Source of the DNA: Piscicola geometra
Lineage: Eukaryota > Annelida > Clitellata > Hirudinida > Piscicolidae
Assembly (NCBI GenBank): GCA_943735955.1
Contig: OX030955.1
Span: 12,613,383 to 12,677,382 of the forward strand
Length of the DNA stretch: 64,000 bases
Reading direction: 5' to 3'
Made by a program: the position numbers and the translations under genes. The notes below the pieces were generated by a model. It worked only from the letters and a program-made list of their open reading frames with translations, searched no databases and was not told the origin of the DNA. Shown here in pieces: positions 30,001 through 45,000 of this stretch (the stretch's first letter is position 1; each line of letters begins with the position of its first letter).

Positions 30001-33000
30001 GACAACAGTGCCGACTACTGCATCAACAACAGTGCCGACTACTGCATTGATAACAGTGCCGACTACTGCATTGACAACAGTGCCGACTACTGCATCAACA
30101 ACAGTGCCGACTACTGCATCGACAACAGTGCCGACTACTGCATCAACAACAGTGCCGACTATTGCATCGACAACAGTGCCGACCACTGCATCGACAACAG
30201 TGCCGACTACTGCATCAACAACAGTGCCGACTACTGCATTGATAACAGTGCCGACTACTGCATTGACAACAGTGCCGACTACTGCATCAACAACAGTGCC
30301 GACTACTGCATCGACAACAGTGCCGACTACTGCATCGACAACAGTGCCGACTATTGCATCGACAACAGTGCCGACCACTGCATCGACAACAGTGCCGACT
30401 ACTGCATCAACAGCAGTGACGACTACTGCATCGACAACAGTGCCGACTACTGCATCAACAACAGTGCTGACAACTGCTTCAACAACAGTGCCGACTACTG
30501 CATCGACAACAGTGCCGACCACTGCATCGACAACAGTGCCGACTACTGCATCAACAACAGTGCAGACTACTGCATCGACAACAGTGCCGACTACTGCATC
30601 AACAACAGTGTCGACTACTGCATCGACAACAGTGCCGACTACTGCATCGACAACAGTGCCGACTACTGCATCGACAACAGTGCCGACTATTGCATCAACA
30701 ACAGTGCCGACAACTGCATCAACAGCAGTGACGACTACTGCATCGACAACAGTGCCGACTACTGCATCAACAACAGTGCTGACAACTGCTTCAACAACAG
30801 TGCCGACTACTGCATCGACAACAGTACCGACCACTGCATCGACAACAGTGCCGACTACTGCATCAACAACAGTGCAGACTACTGCATCGACAACAGTGCC
30901 GACTACTGCATCAACAACAGTGTCGACTACTGCATCGACAACAGTGCCGACTACTGCATCGACAACAGTGCCGACTACTGCATCGACAACAGTGCCGACT
31001 ATTGCATCAACAACAGTGCCGACAACTGCTTCAACAACAGTGCCGACTACTGCATCAACAACAGTGCTGACCACTGCATCGACAACAGTGCCGACTATTG
31101 CATCAACTACAGTGCCGACTACTGCTTCAACAACAGTGCCGACAACTGCTTCAACAACAGTGCCGACTACTGCATCGACAACAGTGCCGACCACTGCATC
31201 GACAACAGTGCCGACTACTGCATCAACAACAGTGCCGACTACTGCATCGACAACAGTGCCGACTACTGCATCGACAACAGTGCCGACTATTGCATCAACA
31301 ACAGTGCCGACAACTGCTTCAACAACAGTGCCGACTACTGCATCAACAACAGTGCTGACCACTGCATCGACAACAGTGCCGACTATTGCATCAACTACAG
31401 TGCCGACTACTGCTTCAACAACAGTGCCGACACCTGCATCGACAACAGTGCCGACTATTGCATCAACTACAGGGCCGACTCCTGCATCGACAACAGTGCT
31501 GACTACTGCATCAACAACAGTGCCGACTACTGCATCGACAACAGTGCCGACCACTGCATCGACAACAGTGCCGACTAGTGCATCAACAGCAGTGATGACT
31601 ACTGCATCGACAACAGTGCCGACTACTGCATCAACAACAGTGTCGACTATTGCATCAACAACAGTGCCGAGTACTGCATCAACAACAGTGCCGACAACTG
31701 CTTCAACAACAGTGCCGACTACTGCATCGACAACAGTGCCGATCACTGCATCGACAACAGTGCCGACTATTGCATCAACAACAGTGCCGACAACTGCTTC
31801 AACAACAGTGCCGACTACTGCATCAACAACAGTGCTGACCACTGCATCGACAACAGTGCCGACTATTGCATCAACTACAGTGCCGACTACTGCTTCAACA
31901 ACAGTGCCGACTACTGCATCGACAACAGTGCCGACCACTGCATCGACAATAGTGCCGACTACTGCATCAACAACAGTTCCGACTACTGCATTGACAACAG
32001 TGCCGACTACTGCATTGACAACAGTGCCGACTACTGCATCAACAACAGTGCCGACTACTGCATCGACAACAGTGCCGACTACTGCATCGACAACAGTGTC
32101 GACTATTGCATCAACAACAGTGCCGAGTACTGCATCAACAACAGTGCCGACAACTGCTTCAACAACAGTGCCGACTACTGCATCGACAACAGTGCCGACC
32201 ACTGCATCGACAACAGTGCCGACTACTGCATCGACAACAGTGCCGACCACTGCATCGACAACAGTGCCGACTATTGCATCAACTACAGTGCCGACTACTG
32301 CTTCAACAACAGTGCCGACAACTGCTTCAACAACAGTGCCGACTACTGCATCGACAACAGTGCCGACCACTGCATCGACAACAGTGCCGACTACTGCATC
32401 AACAACAGTGCCGACTACTGCATTGATAACAGTGCCGACTACTGCATTGACAACAGTGCCGACTACTGCATCAACAACAGTGCCGACTACTGCATCGACA
32501 ACAGTGCCGACTACTGCATCAACAACAGTGCCGACTATTGCATCGACAACAGTGCCGACCACTGCATCGACAACAGTGCCGACTACTGCATCAACAACAG
32601 TGCCGACTACTGCATTGATAACAGTGCCGACTACTGCATTGACAACAGTGCCGACTACTGCATCAACAACAGTGCCGACTACTGCATCGACAACAGTGCC
32701 GACTACTGCATCGACAACAGTGCCGACTATTGCATCGACAACAGTGCCGACCACTGCATCGACAACAGTGCCGACTACTGCATCAACAGCAGTGACGACT
32801 ACTGCATCGACAACAGTGCCGACTACTGCATCAACAACAGTGCTGACAACTGCTTCAACAACAGTGCCGACTACTGCATCGACAACAGTGCCGACCACTG
32901 CATCGACAACAGTGCCGACTACTGCATCAACAACAGTGCAGACTACTGCATCGACAACAGTGCCGACTACTGCATCAACAACAGTGTCGACTACTGCATC

Positions 33001-36000
33001 GACAACAGTGCCGACTACTGCATCGACAACAGTGCCGACTACTGCATCGACAACAGTGCCGACTATTGCATCAACAACAGTGCCGACAACTGCATCAACA
33101 GCAGTGACGACTACTGCATCGACAACAGTGCCGACTACTGCATCAACAACAGTGCTGACAACTGCTTCAACAACAGTGCCGACTACTGCATCGACAACAG
33201 TACCGACCACTGCATCGACAACAGTGCCGACTACTGCATCAACAACAGTGCAGACTACTGCATCGACAACAGTGCCGACTACTGCATCAACAACAGTGTC
33301 GACTACTGCATCGACAACAGTGCCGACTACTGCATCGACAACAGTGCCGACTACTGCATCGACAACAGTGCCGACTATTGCATCAACAACAGTGCCGACA
33401 ACTGCTTCAACAACAGTGCCGACTACTGCATCAACAACAGTGCTGACCACTGCATCGACAACAGTGCCGACTATTGCATCAACTACAGTGCCGACTACTG
33501 CTTCAACAACAGTGCCGACAACTGCTTCAACAACAGTGCCGACTACTGCATCGACAACAGTGCCGACCACTGCATCGACAACAGTGCCGACTACTGCATC
33601 AACAACAGTTCCGACTACTGCATTGACAACAGTGCCGACTACTGCATTGACAACAGTGCCGACTACTGCATCAACAACAGTGCCGACTACTGCATCGACA
33701 ACAATGCCGACTACTGCATCGACAACAGTGTCGACTATTGCATCAACAACAGTGCCGAGTACTGCATCAACAACAGTGCCGACAACTGCTTCAACAACAG
33801 TGCCGACTACTGCATCGACAACAGTGCCGACCACTGCATCGACAACAGTGCCGACTACTGCATCGACAACAGTGCCGACCACTGCATCGACAACAGTGCC
33901 GACTATTGCATCAACTACAGTGCCGACTACTGTTTCAACAACAGTGCCGACAACTGCTTCAACAACAGTGCCGACTACTGCATCGACAACAGTGCCGACC
34001 ACTGCATCGACAACAGTGCCGACTACTGCATCAACAACAGTGCCGACTACTGCATTGATAACAGTGCCGACTACTGCATTGACAACAGTGCCGACTACTG
34101 CATCAACAACAGTGCCGACTACTGCATCGACAACAGTGCCGACTACTGCATCAACAACAGTGTCGACTATTGCATCAACAACAGTGCCGAGTACTGCATC
34201 AACAACAGTGCCGACAACTGCCTCAACAACAGTGCCGACTACTGCATCGACAACAGTGCCGATCACTGCATCGACAACAGTGCCGACCACTGCATCGACA
34301 ACAGTGCCGACTACTGCATCAACAGCAGTGACGACTACTGCATCGACAACAGTGCCGACTACTGCATCAACAACAGTGCCGACAACTGCTTCAACAACAG
34401 TGCCGACTACTGCATCGACAACAGTGCCGACCACTGCATCGACAACAGTACCGACTACTGCATCAACAACAGTGCAGACTACTGCATCGACAACAGTGCC
34501 GACTACTGCATCAACAGCAGTGACGACTACTGCATCGACAACAGTGCCGACTACTGCATCAACAACAGTGCCGACTACTGCATCGACAACAGTGCCGACC
34601 ACTGCATTAACAACAGTGCCGACTACTGCATCGACAACAGTGCCGACTACTGCATCAACAACAGTGCCGACTACTGCATCGACAACAGTGCCGACACCTG
34701 CATCGACAACAGTGCCGACTATTGCATCAACTACAGGGCCGACTCCTGCATCGACAACAGTGCTGACTACTGCATCAACAACAGTGCCGACTACTGCATC
34801 GACAACAGTGCCGACCACTGCATCGACAACAGTGCCGACTAGTGCATCAACAGCAGTGATGACTATTGCATCGAAAACAGTGCCGACTACTGCATCAACA
34901 ACAGTGCCGACTACTGCATCAACAACAGTGCCGATAACTGCATCGACAACAGTGCCGACTACTGCATCAACAGCAGTGACGACTACTGCATCGACAACAG
35001 TGCCGACTACTGCATCAACAACAGTGCCGACAACTGCCTCAACAACAGTGCCGACTACTGCATCGACAACAGTGCCGATCACTGCATCGACAACAGTGCC
35101 GACCACTGCATCGACAACAGTGCCGACTACTGCATCAACAGCAGTGACGACTACTGCATCGACAACAATGCCGACTACTGCATCAACAACAGTGCCGACA
35201 ACTGCTTCAACAACAGTGCCGACTACTGCATCGACAACAGTGCCGACCACTGCATCGACAACAGTGCCGACTACTGCATCAACAACAGTGCAGACTACTG
35301 CATCGACAACAGTGCCGACTACTGCATCAACAGCAGTGACGACTACTGCATCGACAACAGTGCCGACTACTGCATCAACAACAGTGCCGACTACTGCATC
35401 GACAACAGTGCCGACCACTGCATTAACAACAGTGCCGACTACTGCATCGACAACAGTGCCGACTACTGCATCAACAACAGTGCCGACTACTGCATCGACA
35501 ACAGTGCCGACACCTGCATCGACAACAGTGCCGACTATTGCATCAACTACAGGGCCGACTCCTGCATCGACAACAGTGCTGACTACTGCATCAACAACAG
35601 TGCCGACTACTGCATCGACAACAGTGCCGACCACTGCATCGACAACAGTGCCGACTAGTGCATCAACAGCAGTGATGACTATTGCATCGACAACAGTGCC
35701 GACTACTGCATCAACAACAGTGCCGACTACTGCATCAACAACAGTGCCGATAACTGCATCGACAACAGTGCCGACTTCTGCATCGACAACAGTGCCGACT
35801 ATTGCATCAACAACAGTGCCGACAACTGCATCGACAACAGTGCCGACCACTGCATCGACAACAGTGCCGACTACTGCATCAACAACAGTGCCGACTACTG
35901 CATCGACAACAGTGCCGACCACTGCATCGACAACAGTGCCGACTACTGCATCAACAACAGTGCCGACTACTGCATTGATAACAGTGCCGACTACTGCATT

Positions 36001-39000
36001 GACAACAGTGCCGACTACTGCATCAACAACAGTGCCGACTACTGCATCGACAACAGTGCCGACTACTGCATCAACAACAGTGTCGACTACTGCATTGATA
36101 ACAGTGCCGACTACTGCATTGACAACAGTGCCGACTACTGCATCAACAACAGTGCCGACTACTGCATCGACAACAGTGCCGACTACTGCATCAACAACAG
36201 TGTCGACTATTGCATCAACAACAGTGCCGAGTACTGCATCAACAACAGTGCCGACAACTGCCTCAACAACAGTGCCGACTACTGCATCGACAACAGTGCC
36301 GATCACTGCATCGACAACAGTGCCGACCACTGCATCGACAACAGTGCCGACTACTGCATCAACAGCAGTGACGACTACTGCATCGACAACAGTGCCGACT
36401 ACTGCATCAACAACAGTGCCGACAACTGCTTCAACAACAGTGCCGACTACTGCATCGACAACCGTGCCGACCACTGCATCGACAACAGTGCCGACTACTG
36501 CATCAACAACAGTGCAGACTACTGCATCGACAACAGTGCCGACTACTGCATCAACAGCAGTGACGACTACTGCATCGACAACAGTGCCGACTACTGCATC
36601 AACAACAGTGCCGACTACTGCATCGACAACAGTGCCGACCACTGCATTAACAACAGTGCCGACTACTGCATCGACAACAGTGCCGACTACTGCATCAACA
36701 ACAGTGCCGACTACTGCATCGACAACAGTGCCGACACCTGCATCGACAACAGTGCCGACTATTGCATCAACTACAGGGCCGACTCCTGCATCGACAACAG
36801 TGCCGACTACTGCATCAACAACAGTGACGACAACTGCCTCAACAACAGTGCCGACTACTGCATCGACAACAGTGCCGATCACTGCATCGACAACAGTGCC
36901 GACCACTGCATCGACAACAGTGCCGACTACTGCATCAACAGCAGTGACGACTACTGCATCGACAACAGTGCCGACTACTGCATCAACAACAGTGCCGACA
37001 ACTGCTTCAACAACAGTGCCGACTACTGCATCGACAACAGTGCCGACCACTGCATCGACAACAGTGCCGACTACTGCATCAACAACAGTGCAGACTACTG
37101 CATCGACAACAGTGCCGACTACTGCATCAACAGCAGTGACGACTACTGCATCGACAACAGTGCCGACTACTGCATCAACAACAGTGCCGACTACTGCATC
37201 GACAACAGTGCCGACCACTGCATTAACAACAGTGCCGACTACTGCATCGACAACAGTGCCGACTACTGCATCAACAACAGTGCCGACTACTGCATCGACA
37301 ACAGTGCCGACACCTGCATCGACAACAGTGCCGACTATTGCATCAACTACAGGGCCGACTCCTGCATCGACAACAGTGCTGACTACTGCATCAACAACAG
37401 TGCCGACTACTGCATCGACAACAGTGCCGACCACTGCATCGACAACAGTGCCGACTAGTGCATCAACAGCAGTGATGACTATTGCATCGACAACAGTGCC
37501 GACTACTGCATCAACAACAGTGCCGACTACTGCATCAACAACAGTGCCGATAACTGCATCGACAACAGTGCCGACTTCTGCATCGACAACAGTGCCGACT
37601 ATTGCATCAACAACAGTGCCGACAACTGCATCGACAACAGTGCCGACCACTGCATCGACAACAGTGCCGACTACTGCATCAACAACAGTGCCGACTACTG
37701 CATCGAAAACAGTGCCGACCACTGCATCGACAACAGTGCCGACTACTGCATCAACAACAGTGCCGACTACTGCATTGATAACAGTGCCGACTACTGCATT
37801 GACAACAGTGCCGACTACTGCATCAACAACAGTGCCGACTACTGCATCGACAACAGTGCCGACTACTGCATCAACAACAGTGTCGACTACTGCATTGATA
37901 ACAGTGCCGACTACTGCATTGACAACAGTGCCGACTACTGCATCAACAACAGTGCCGACTACTGCATCGACAACAGTGCCGACTACTGCATCAACAACAG
38001 TGTCGACTATTGCATCAACAACAGTGCCGAGTACTGCATCAACAACAGTGCCGACAACTGCCTCAACAACAGTGCCGACTACTGCATCGACAACAGTGCC
38101 GATCACTGCATCGACAACAGTGCCGACCACTGCATCGACAACAGTGCCGACTACTGCATCAACAGCAGTGACGACTACTGCATCGACAACAGTGCCGACT
38201 ACTGCATCAACAACAGTGCCGACAACTGCTTCAACAACAGTGCCGACTACTGCATCGACAACAGTGCCGACCACTGCATCGACAACAGTGCCGACTACTG
38301 CATCAACAACAGTGTCGACTATTGCATCAACAACAGTGCCGAGTACTGCATCAACAACAGTGCCGACAACTGCCTCAACAACAGTGCCGACTACTGCATC
38401 GACAACAGTGCCGATCACTGCATCGACAACAGTGCCGACCACTGCATCGACAACAGTGCCGACTACTGCATCAACAGCAGTGACGACTACTGCATCGACA
38501 ACAGTGCCGACTACTGCATCAACAACAGTGCCGACAACTGCTTCAACAACAGTGCCGACTACTGCATCGACAACAGTGCCGACCACTGCATCGACAACAG
38601 TGCCGACTACTGCATCAACAACAGTGCAGACTACTGCATCGACAACAGTGCCGACTACTGCATCAACAGCAGTGACGACTACTGCATCGACAACAGTGCC
38701 GACTACTGCATCAACAACAGTGCCGACTACTGCATCGACAACAGTGCCGACCACTGCATTAACAACAGTGCCGACTACTGCATCGACAACAGTGCCGACT
38801 ACTGCATCAACAACAGTGCCGACTACTGCATCGACAACAGTGCCGACACCTGCATCGACAACAGTGCCGACTATTGCATCAACTACAGGGCCGACTCCTG
38901 CATCGACAACAGTGCTGACTACTGCATCAACAACAGTGCCGACTACTGCATCGACAACAGTGCCGACCACTGCATCGACAACAGTGCCGACTAGTGCATC

Positions 39001-42000
39001 AACAGCAGTGATGACTATTGCATCGAAAACAGTGCCGACTACTGCATCAACAACAGTGCCGACTACTGCATCAACAACAGTGCCGATAACTGCATCGACA
39101 ACAGTGCCGACTACTGCATCAACAGCAGTGACGACTACTGCATCGACAACAGTGCCGACTACTGCATCAACAACAGTGCCGACAACTGCCTCAACAACAG
39201 TGCCGACTACTGCATCGACAACAGTGCCGATCACTGCATCGACAACAGTGCCGACCACTGCATCGACAACAGTGCCGACTACTGCATCAACAGCAGTGAC
39301 GACTACTGCATCGACAACAGTGTCGACTACTGCATCAACAACAGTGCCGACAACTGCTTCAACAACAGTGCCGACTACTGCATCGACAACAGTGCCGACC
39401 ACTGCATCGACAACAGTGCCGACTACTGCATCAACAACAGTGCAGACTACTGCATCGACAACAGTGCCGACTACTGCATCAACAGCAGTGACGACTACTG
39501 CATCGACAACAGTGCCGACTACTGCATCAACAACAGTGCCGACTACTGCATCGACAACAGTGCCGACCACTGCATTAACAACAGTGCCGACTACTGCATC
39601 AACAACAGTGCCGACTACTGCATCGACAACAGTGCCGACCACTGCATTAACAACAGTGCCGACTACTGCATCGACAACAGTGCCGACTACTGCATCAACA
39701 ACAGTGCCGACTACTGCATCGACAACAGTGCCGACACCTGCATCGACAACAGTGCCGACTATTGCATCAACTACAGGGCCGACTCCTGCATCGACAACAG
39801 TGCTGACTACTGCATCAACAACAGTGCCGACTACTGCATCGACAACAGTGCCGACCACTGCATCGACAACAGTGCCGACTAGTGCATCAACAGCAGTGAT
39901 GACTATTGCATCGAAAACAGTGCCGACTACTGCATCAACAACAGTGCCGACTACTGCATCGACAACAGTGCCGACTACTGCATCAACAGCAGTGACGACT
40001 ACTGCATCGACAACAGTGCCGACTACTGCATCAACAACAGTGCCGACTACTGCATCGACAACAGTGCCGACCACTGCATTAACAACAGTGCCGACTACTG
40101 CATCGACAACAGTGCCGACTACTGCATCAACAACAGTGCCGACTACTGCATCGACAACAGTGCCGACACCTGCATCGACAACAGTGCCGACTATTGCATC
40201 AACTACAGGGCCGACTCCTGCATCGACAACAGTGCTGACTACTGCATCAACAACAGTGCCGACTACTGCATCGACAACAGTGCCGACCACTGCATCGACA
40301 ACAGTGCCGACTAGTGCATCAACAGCAGTGATGACTATTGCATCGAAAACAGTGCCGACTACTGCATCAACAACAGTGCCGACTACTGCATCAACAACAG
40401 TGCCGATAACTGCATCGACAACAGTGCCGACTACTGCATCAACAGCAGTGACGACTACTGCATCGACAACAGTGCCGACTACTGCATCAACAACAGTGCC
40501 GACAACTGCCTCAACAACAGTGCCGACTACTGCATCGACAACAGTGCCGATCACTGCATCGACAACAGTGCCGACCACTGCATCGACAACAGTGCCGACT
40601 ACTGCATCAACAGCAGTGACGACTACTGCATCGACAACAGTGCCGACTACTGCATCAACAACAGTGCCGACAACTGCTTCAACAACAGTGCCGACTACTG
40701 CATCGACAACAGTGCCGACCACTGCATCGACAACAGTGCCGACTACTGCATCAACAACAGTGCAGACTACTGCATCGACAACAGTGCCGACTACTGCATC
40801 AACAGCAGTGACGACTACTGCATCGACAACAGTGCCGACTACTGCATCAACAACAGTGCCGACTACTGCATCGACAACAGTGCCGACCACTGCATTAACA
40901 ACAGTGCCGACTACTGCATCGACAACAGTGCCGACTACTGCATCAACAACAGTGCCGACTACTGCATCGACAACAGTGCCGACACCTGCATCGACAACAG
41001 TGCCGACTATTGCATCAACTACAGGGCCGACTCCTGCATCGACAACAGTGCTGACTACTGCATCAACAACAGTGCCGACTACTGCATCGACAACAGTGCC
41101 GACCACTGCATCGACAACAGTGCCGACTAGTGCATCAACAGCAGTGATGACTATTGCATCGACAACAGTGCCGACTACTGCATCAACAACAGTGCCGACT
41201 ACTGCATCAACAACAGTGCCGATAACTGCATCGACAACAGTGCCGACTTCTGCATCGACAACAGTGCCGACTATTGCATCAACAACAGTGCCGACAACTG
41301 CATCGACAACAGTGCCGACCACTGCATCGACAACAGTGCCGACTACTGCATCAACAACAGTGCCGACTACTGCATCGACAACAGTGCCGACCACTGCATC
41401 GACAACAGTGCCGACTACTGCATCAACAACAGTGCCGACTACTGCATTGATAACAGTGCCGACTACTGCATTGACAACAGTGCCGACTACTGCATCAACA
41501 ACAGTGCCGACTACTGCATCGACAACAGTGCCGACTACTGCATCAACAACAGTGTCGACTACTGCATTGATAACAGTGCCGACTACTGCATTGACAACAG
41601 TGCCGACTACTGCATCAACAACAGTGCCGACTACTGCATCGACAACAGTGCCGACTACTGCATCAACAACAGTGTCGACTATTGCATCAACAACAGTGCC
41701 GAGTACTGCATCAACAACAGTGCCGACAACTGCCTCAACAACAGTGCCGACTACTGCATCGACAACAGTGCCGATCACTGCATCGACAACAGTGCCGACC
41801 ACTGCATCGACAACAGTGCCGACTACTGCATCAACAGCAGTGACGACTACTGCATCGACAACAGTGCCGACTACTGCATCAACAACAGTGCCGACAACTG
41901 CTTCAACAACAGTGCCGACTACTGCATCGACAACAGTGCCGACCACTGCATCGACAACAGTGCCGACTACTGCATCAACAACAGTGCAGACTACTGCATC

Positions 42001-45000
42001 GACAACAGTGCCGACTACTGCATCAACAGCAGTGACGACTACTGCATCGACAACAGTGCCGACTACTGCATCAACAACAGTGCCGACTACTGCATCGACA
42101 ACAGTGCCGACCACTGCATTAACAACAGTGCCGACTACTGCATCGACAACAGTGCCGACTACTGCATCAACAACAGTGCCGACTACTGCATCGACAACAG
42201 TGCCGACACCTGCATCGACAACAGTGCCGACTATTGCATCAACTACAGGGCCGACTCCTGCATCGACAACAGTGCCGACTACTGCATCAACAACAGTGCC
42301 GACAACTGCCTCAACAACAGTGCCGACTACTGCATCGACAACAGTGCCGATCACTGCATCGACAACAGTGCCGACCACTGCATCGACAACAGTGCCGACT
42401 ACTGCATCAACAGCAGTGACGACTACTGCATCGACAACAGTGCCGACTACTGCATCAACAACAGTGCCGACAACTGCTTCAACAACAGTGCCGACTACTG
42501 CATCGACAACAGTGCCGACCACTGCATCGACAACAGTGCCGACTACTGCATCAACAACAGTGCAGACTACTGCATCGACAACAGTGCCGACTACTGCATC
42601 AACAGCAGTGACGACTACTGCATCGACAACAGTGCCGACTACTGCATCAACAACAGTGCCGACTACTGCATCGACAACAGTGCCGACCACTGCATTAACA
42701 ACAGTGCCGACTACTGCATCGATAACAGTGCCGACTACTGCATCAACAACAGTGCCGACTACTGCATCGACAACAGTGCCGACACCTGCATCGACAACAG
42801 TGCCGACTATTGCATCAACTACAGGGCCGACTCCTGCATCGACAACAGTGCTGACTACTGCATCAACAACAGTGCCGACTACTGCATCGACAACAGTGCC
42901 GACCACTGCATCGACAACAGTGCCGACTAGTGCATCAACAGCAGTGATGACTATTGCATCGACAACAGTGCCGACTACTGCATCAACAACAGTGCCGACT
43001 ACTGCATCAACAACAGTGCCGATAACTGCATCGACAACAGTGCCGACTTCTGCATCGACAACAGTGCCGACTATTGCATCAACAACAGTGCCGACAACTG
43101 CATCGACAACAGTGCCGACCACTGCATCGACAACAGTGCCGACTACTGCATCAACAACAGTGCCGACTACTGCATCGAAAACAGTGCCGACCACTGCATC
43201 GACAACAGTGCCGACTACTGCATCAACAACAGTGCCGACTACTGCATTGATAACAGTGCCGACTACTGCATTGACAACAGTGCCGACTACTGCATCAACA
43301 ACAGTGCCGACTACTGCATCGACAACAGTGCCGACTACTGCATCAACAACAGTGTCGACTACTGCATTGATAACAGTGCCGACTACTGCATTGACAACAG
43401 TGCCGACTACTGCATCAACAACAGTGCCGACTACTGCATCGACAACAGTGCCGACTACTGCATCAACAACAGTGTCGACTATTGCATCAACAACAGTGCC
43501 GAGTACTGCATCAACAACAGTGCCGACAACTGCCTCAACAACAGTGCCGACTACTGCATCGACAACAGTGCCGATCACTGCATCGACAACAGTGCCGACC
43601 ACTGCATCGACAACAGTGCCGACTACTGCATCAACAGCAGTGACGACTACTGCATCGACAACAGTGCCGAGTACTGCATCAACAACAGTGCCGACTACTG
43701 CATCGACAACAGTGCCGATCACTGCATCGACAACAGTGCCGACCACTGCATCGACAACAGTGCCGACTACTGCATCAACAGCAGTGACGACTACTGCATC
43801 GACAACAGTGCCGACTACTGCATCAACAACAGTGCCGACAACTGCTTCAACAACAGTGCCGACTACTGCATCGACAACAGTGCCGACCACTGCATCGACA
43901 ACAGTGCCGACTACTGCATCAACAACAGTGTCGACTATTGCATCAACAACAGTGCCGAGTACTGCATCAACAACAGTGCCGACAACTGCCTCAACAACAG
44001 TGCCGACTACTGCATCGACAACAGTGCCGACAACTGCTTCAACAACAGTGCCGACTACTGCATCGACAACAGTGCCGACAACTGCTTCAACAACAGTGCC
44101 GACTACTGCATCGACAACAGTGCCGACCACTGCATCGACAACAGTGCCGACTACTGCATCAACAACAGTGCCGACTACTGCATCGAAAACAGTGCCGACC
44201 ACTGCATCGACAACAGTGCCGACTACTGCATCAACAACAGTGCCGACTACTGCATTGATAACAGTGCCGACTACTGCATTGACAACAGTGCCGACTACTG
44301 CATCAACAACAGAGCCGACTACTGCATCGACAACAGTGCCGACTACTGCATCAACAACAGTGTCGACTACTGCATTGATAACAGTGCCGACTACTGCATT
44401 GACAACAGTGCCGACTACTGCATCAACAACAGTGCCGACTACTGCATCGACAACAGTGCCGACTACTGCATCAACAACAGTGTCGACTATTGCATCAACA
44501 ACAGTGCCGAGTACTGCATCAACAACAGTGCCGACAACTGCCTCAACAACAGTGCCGACTACTGCATCGACAACAGTGCCGATCACTGCATCGACAACAG
44601 TGCCGACCACTGCATCGACAACAGTGCCGACTACTGCATCAACAGCAGTGACGACTACTGCATCGACAACAGTGCCGAGTACTGCATCAACAACAGTGCC
44701 GACAACTGCCTCAACAACAGTGCCGACTACTGCATCGACAACAGTGCCGATCACTGCATCGACAACAGTGCCAACCACTGCATCGACAACAGTGCCGACT
44801 ACTGCATCAACAGCAGTGACGACTACTGCATCGACAACAGTGCCGACTACTGCATCAACAACAGTGCCGACAACTGCTTCAACAACAGTGCCGACTACTG
44901 CATCGACAACAGTGCCGACCACTGCATCGACAACAGTGCCGACTACTGCATCAACAACAGTGTCGACTATTGCATCAACAACAGTGCCGAGTACTGCATC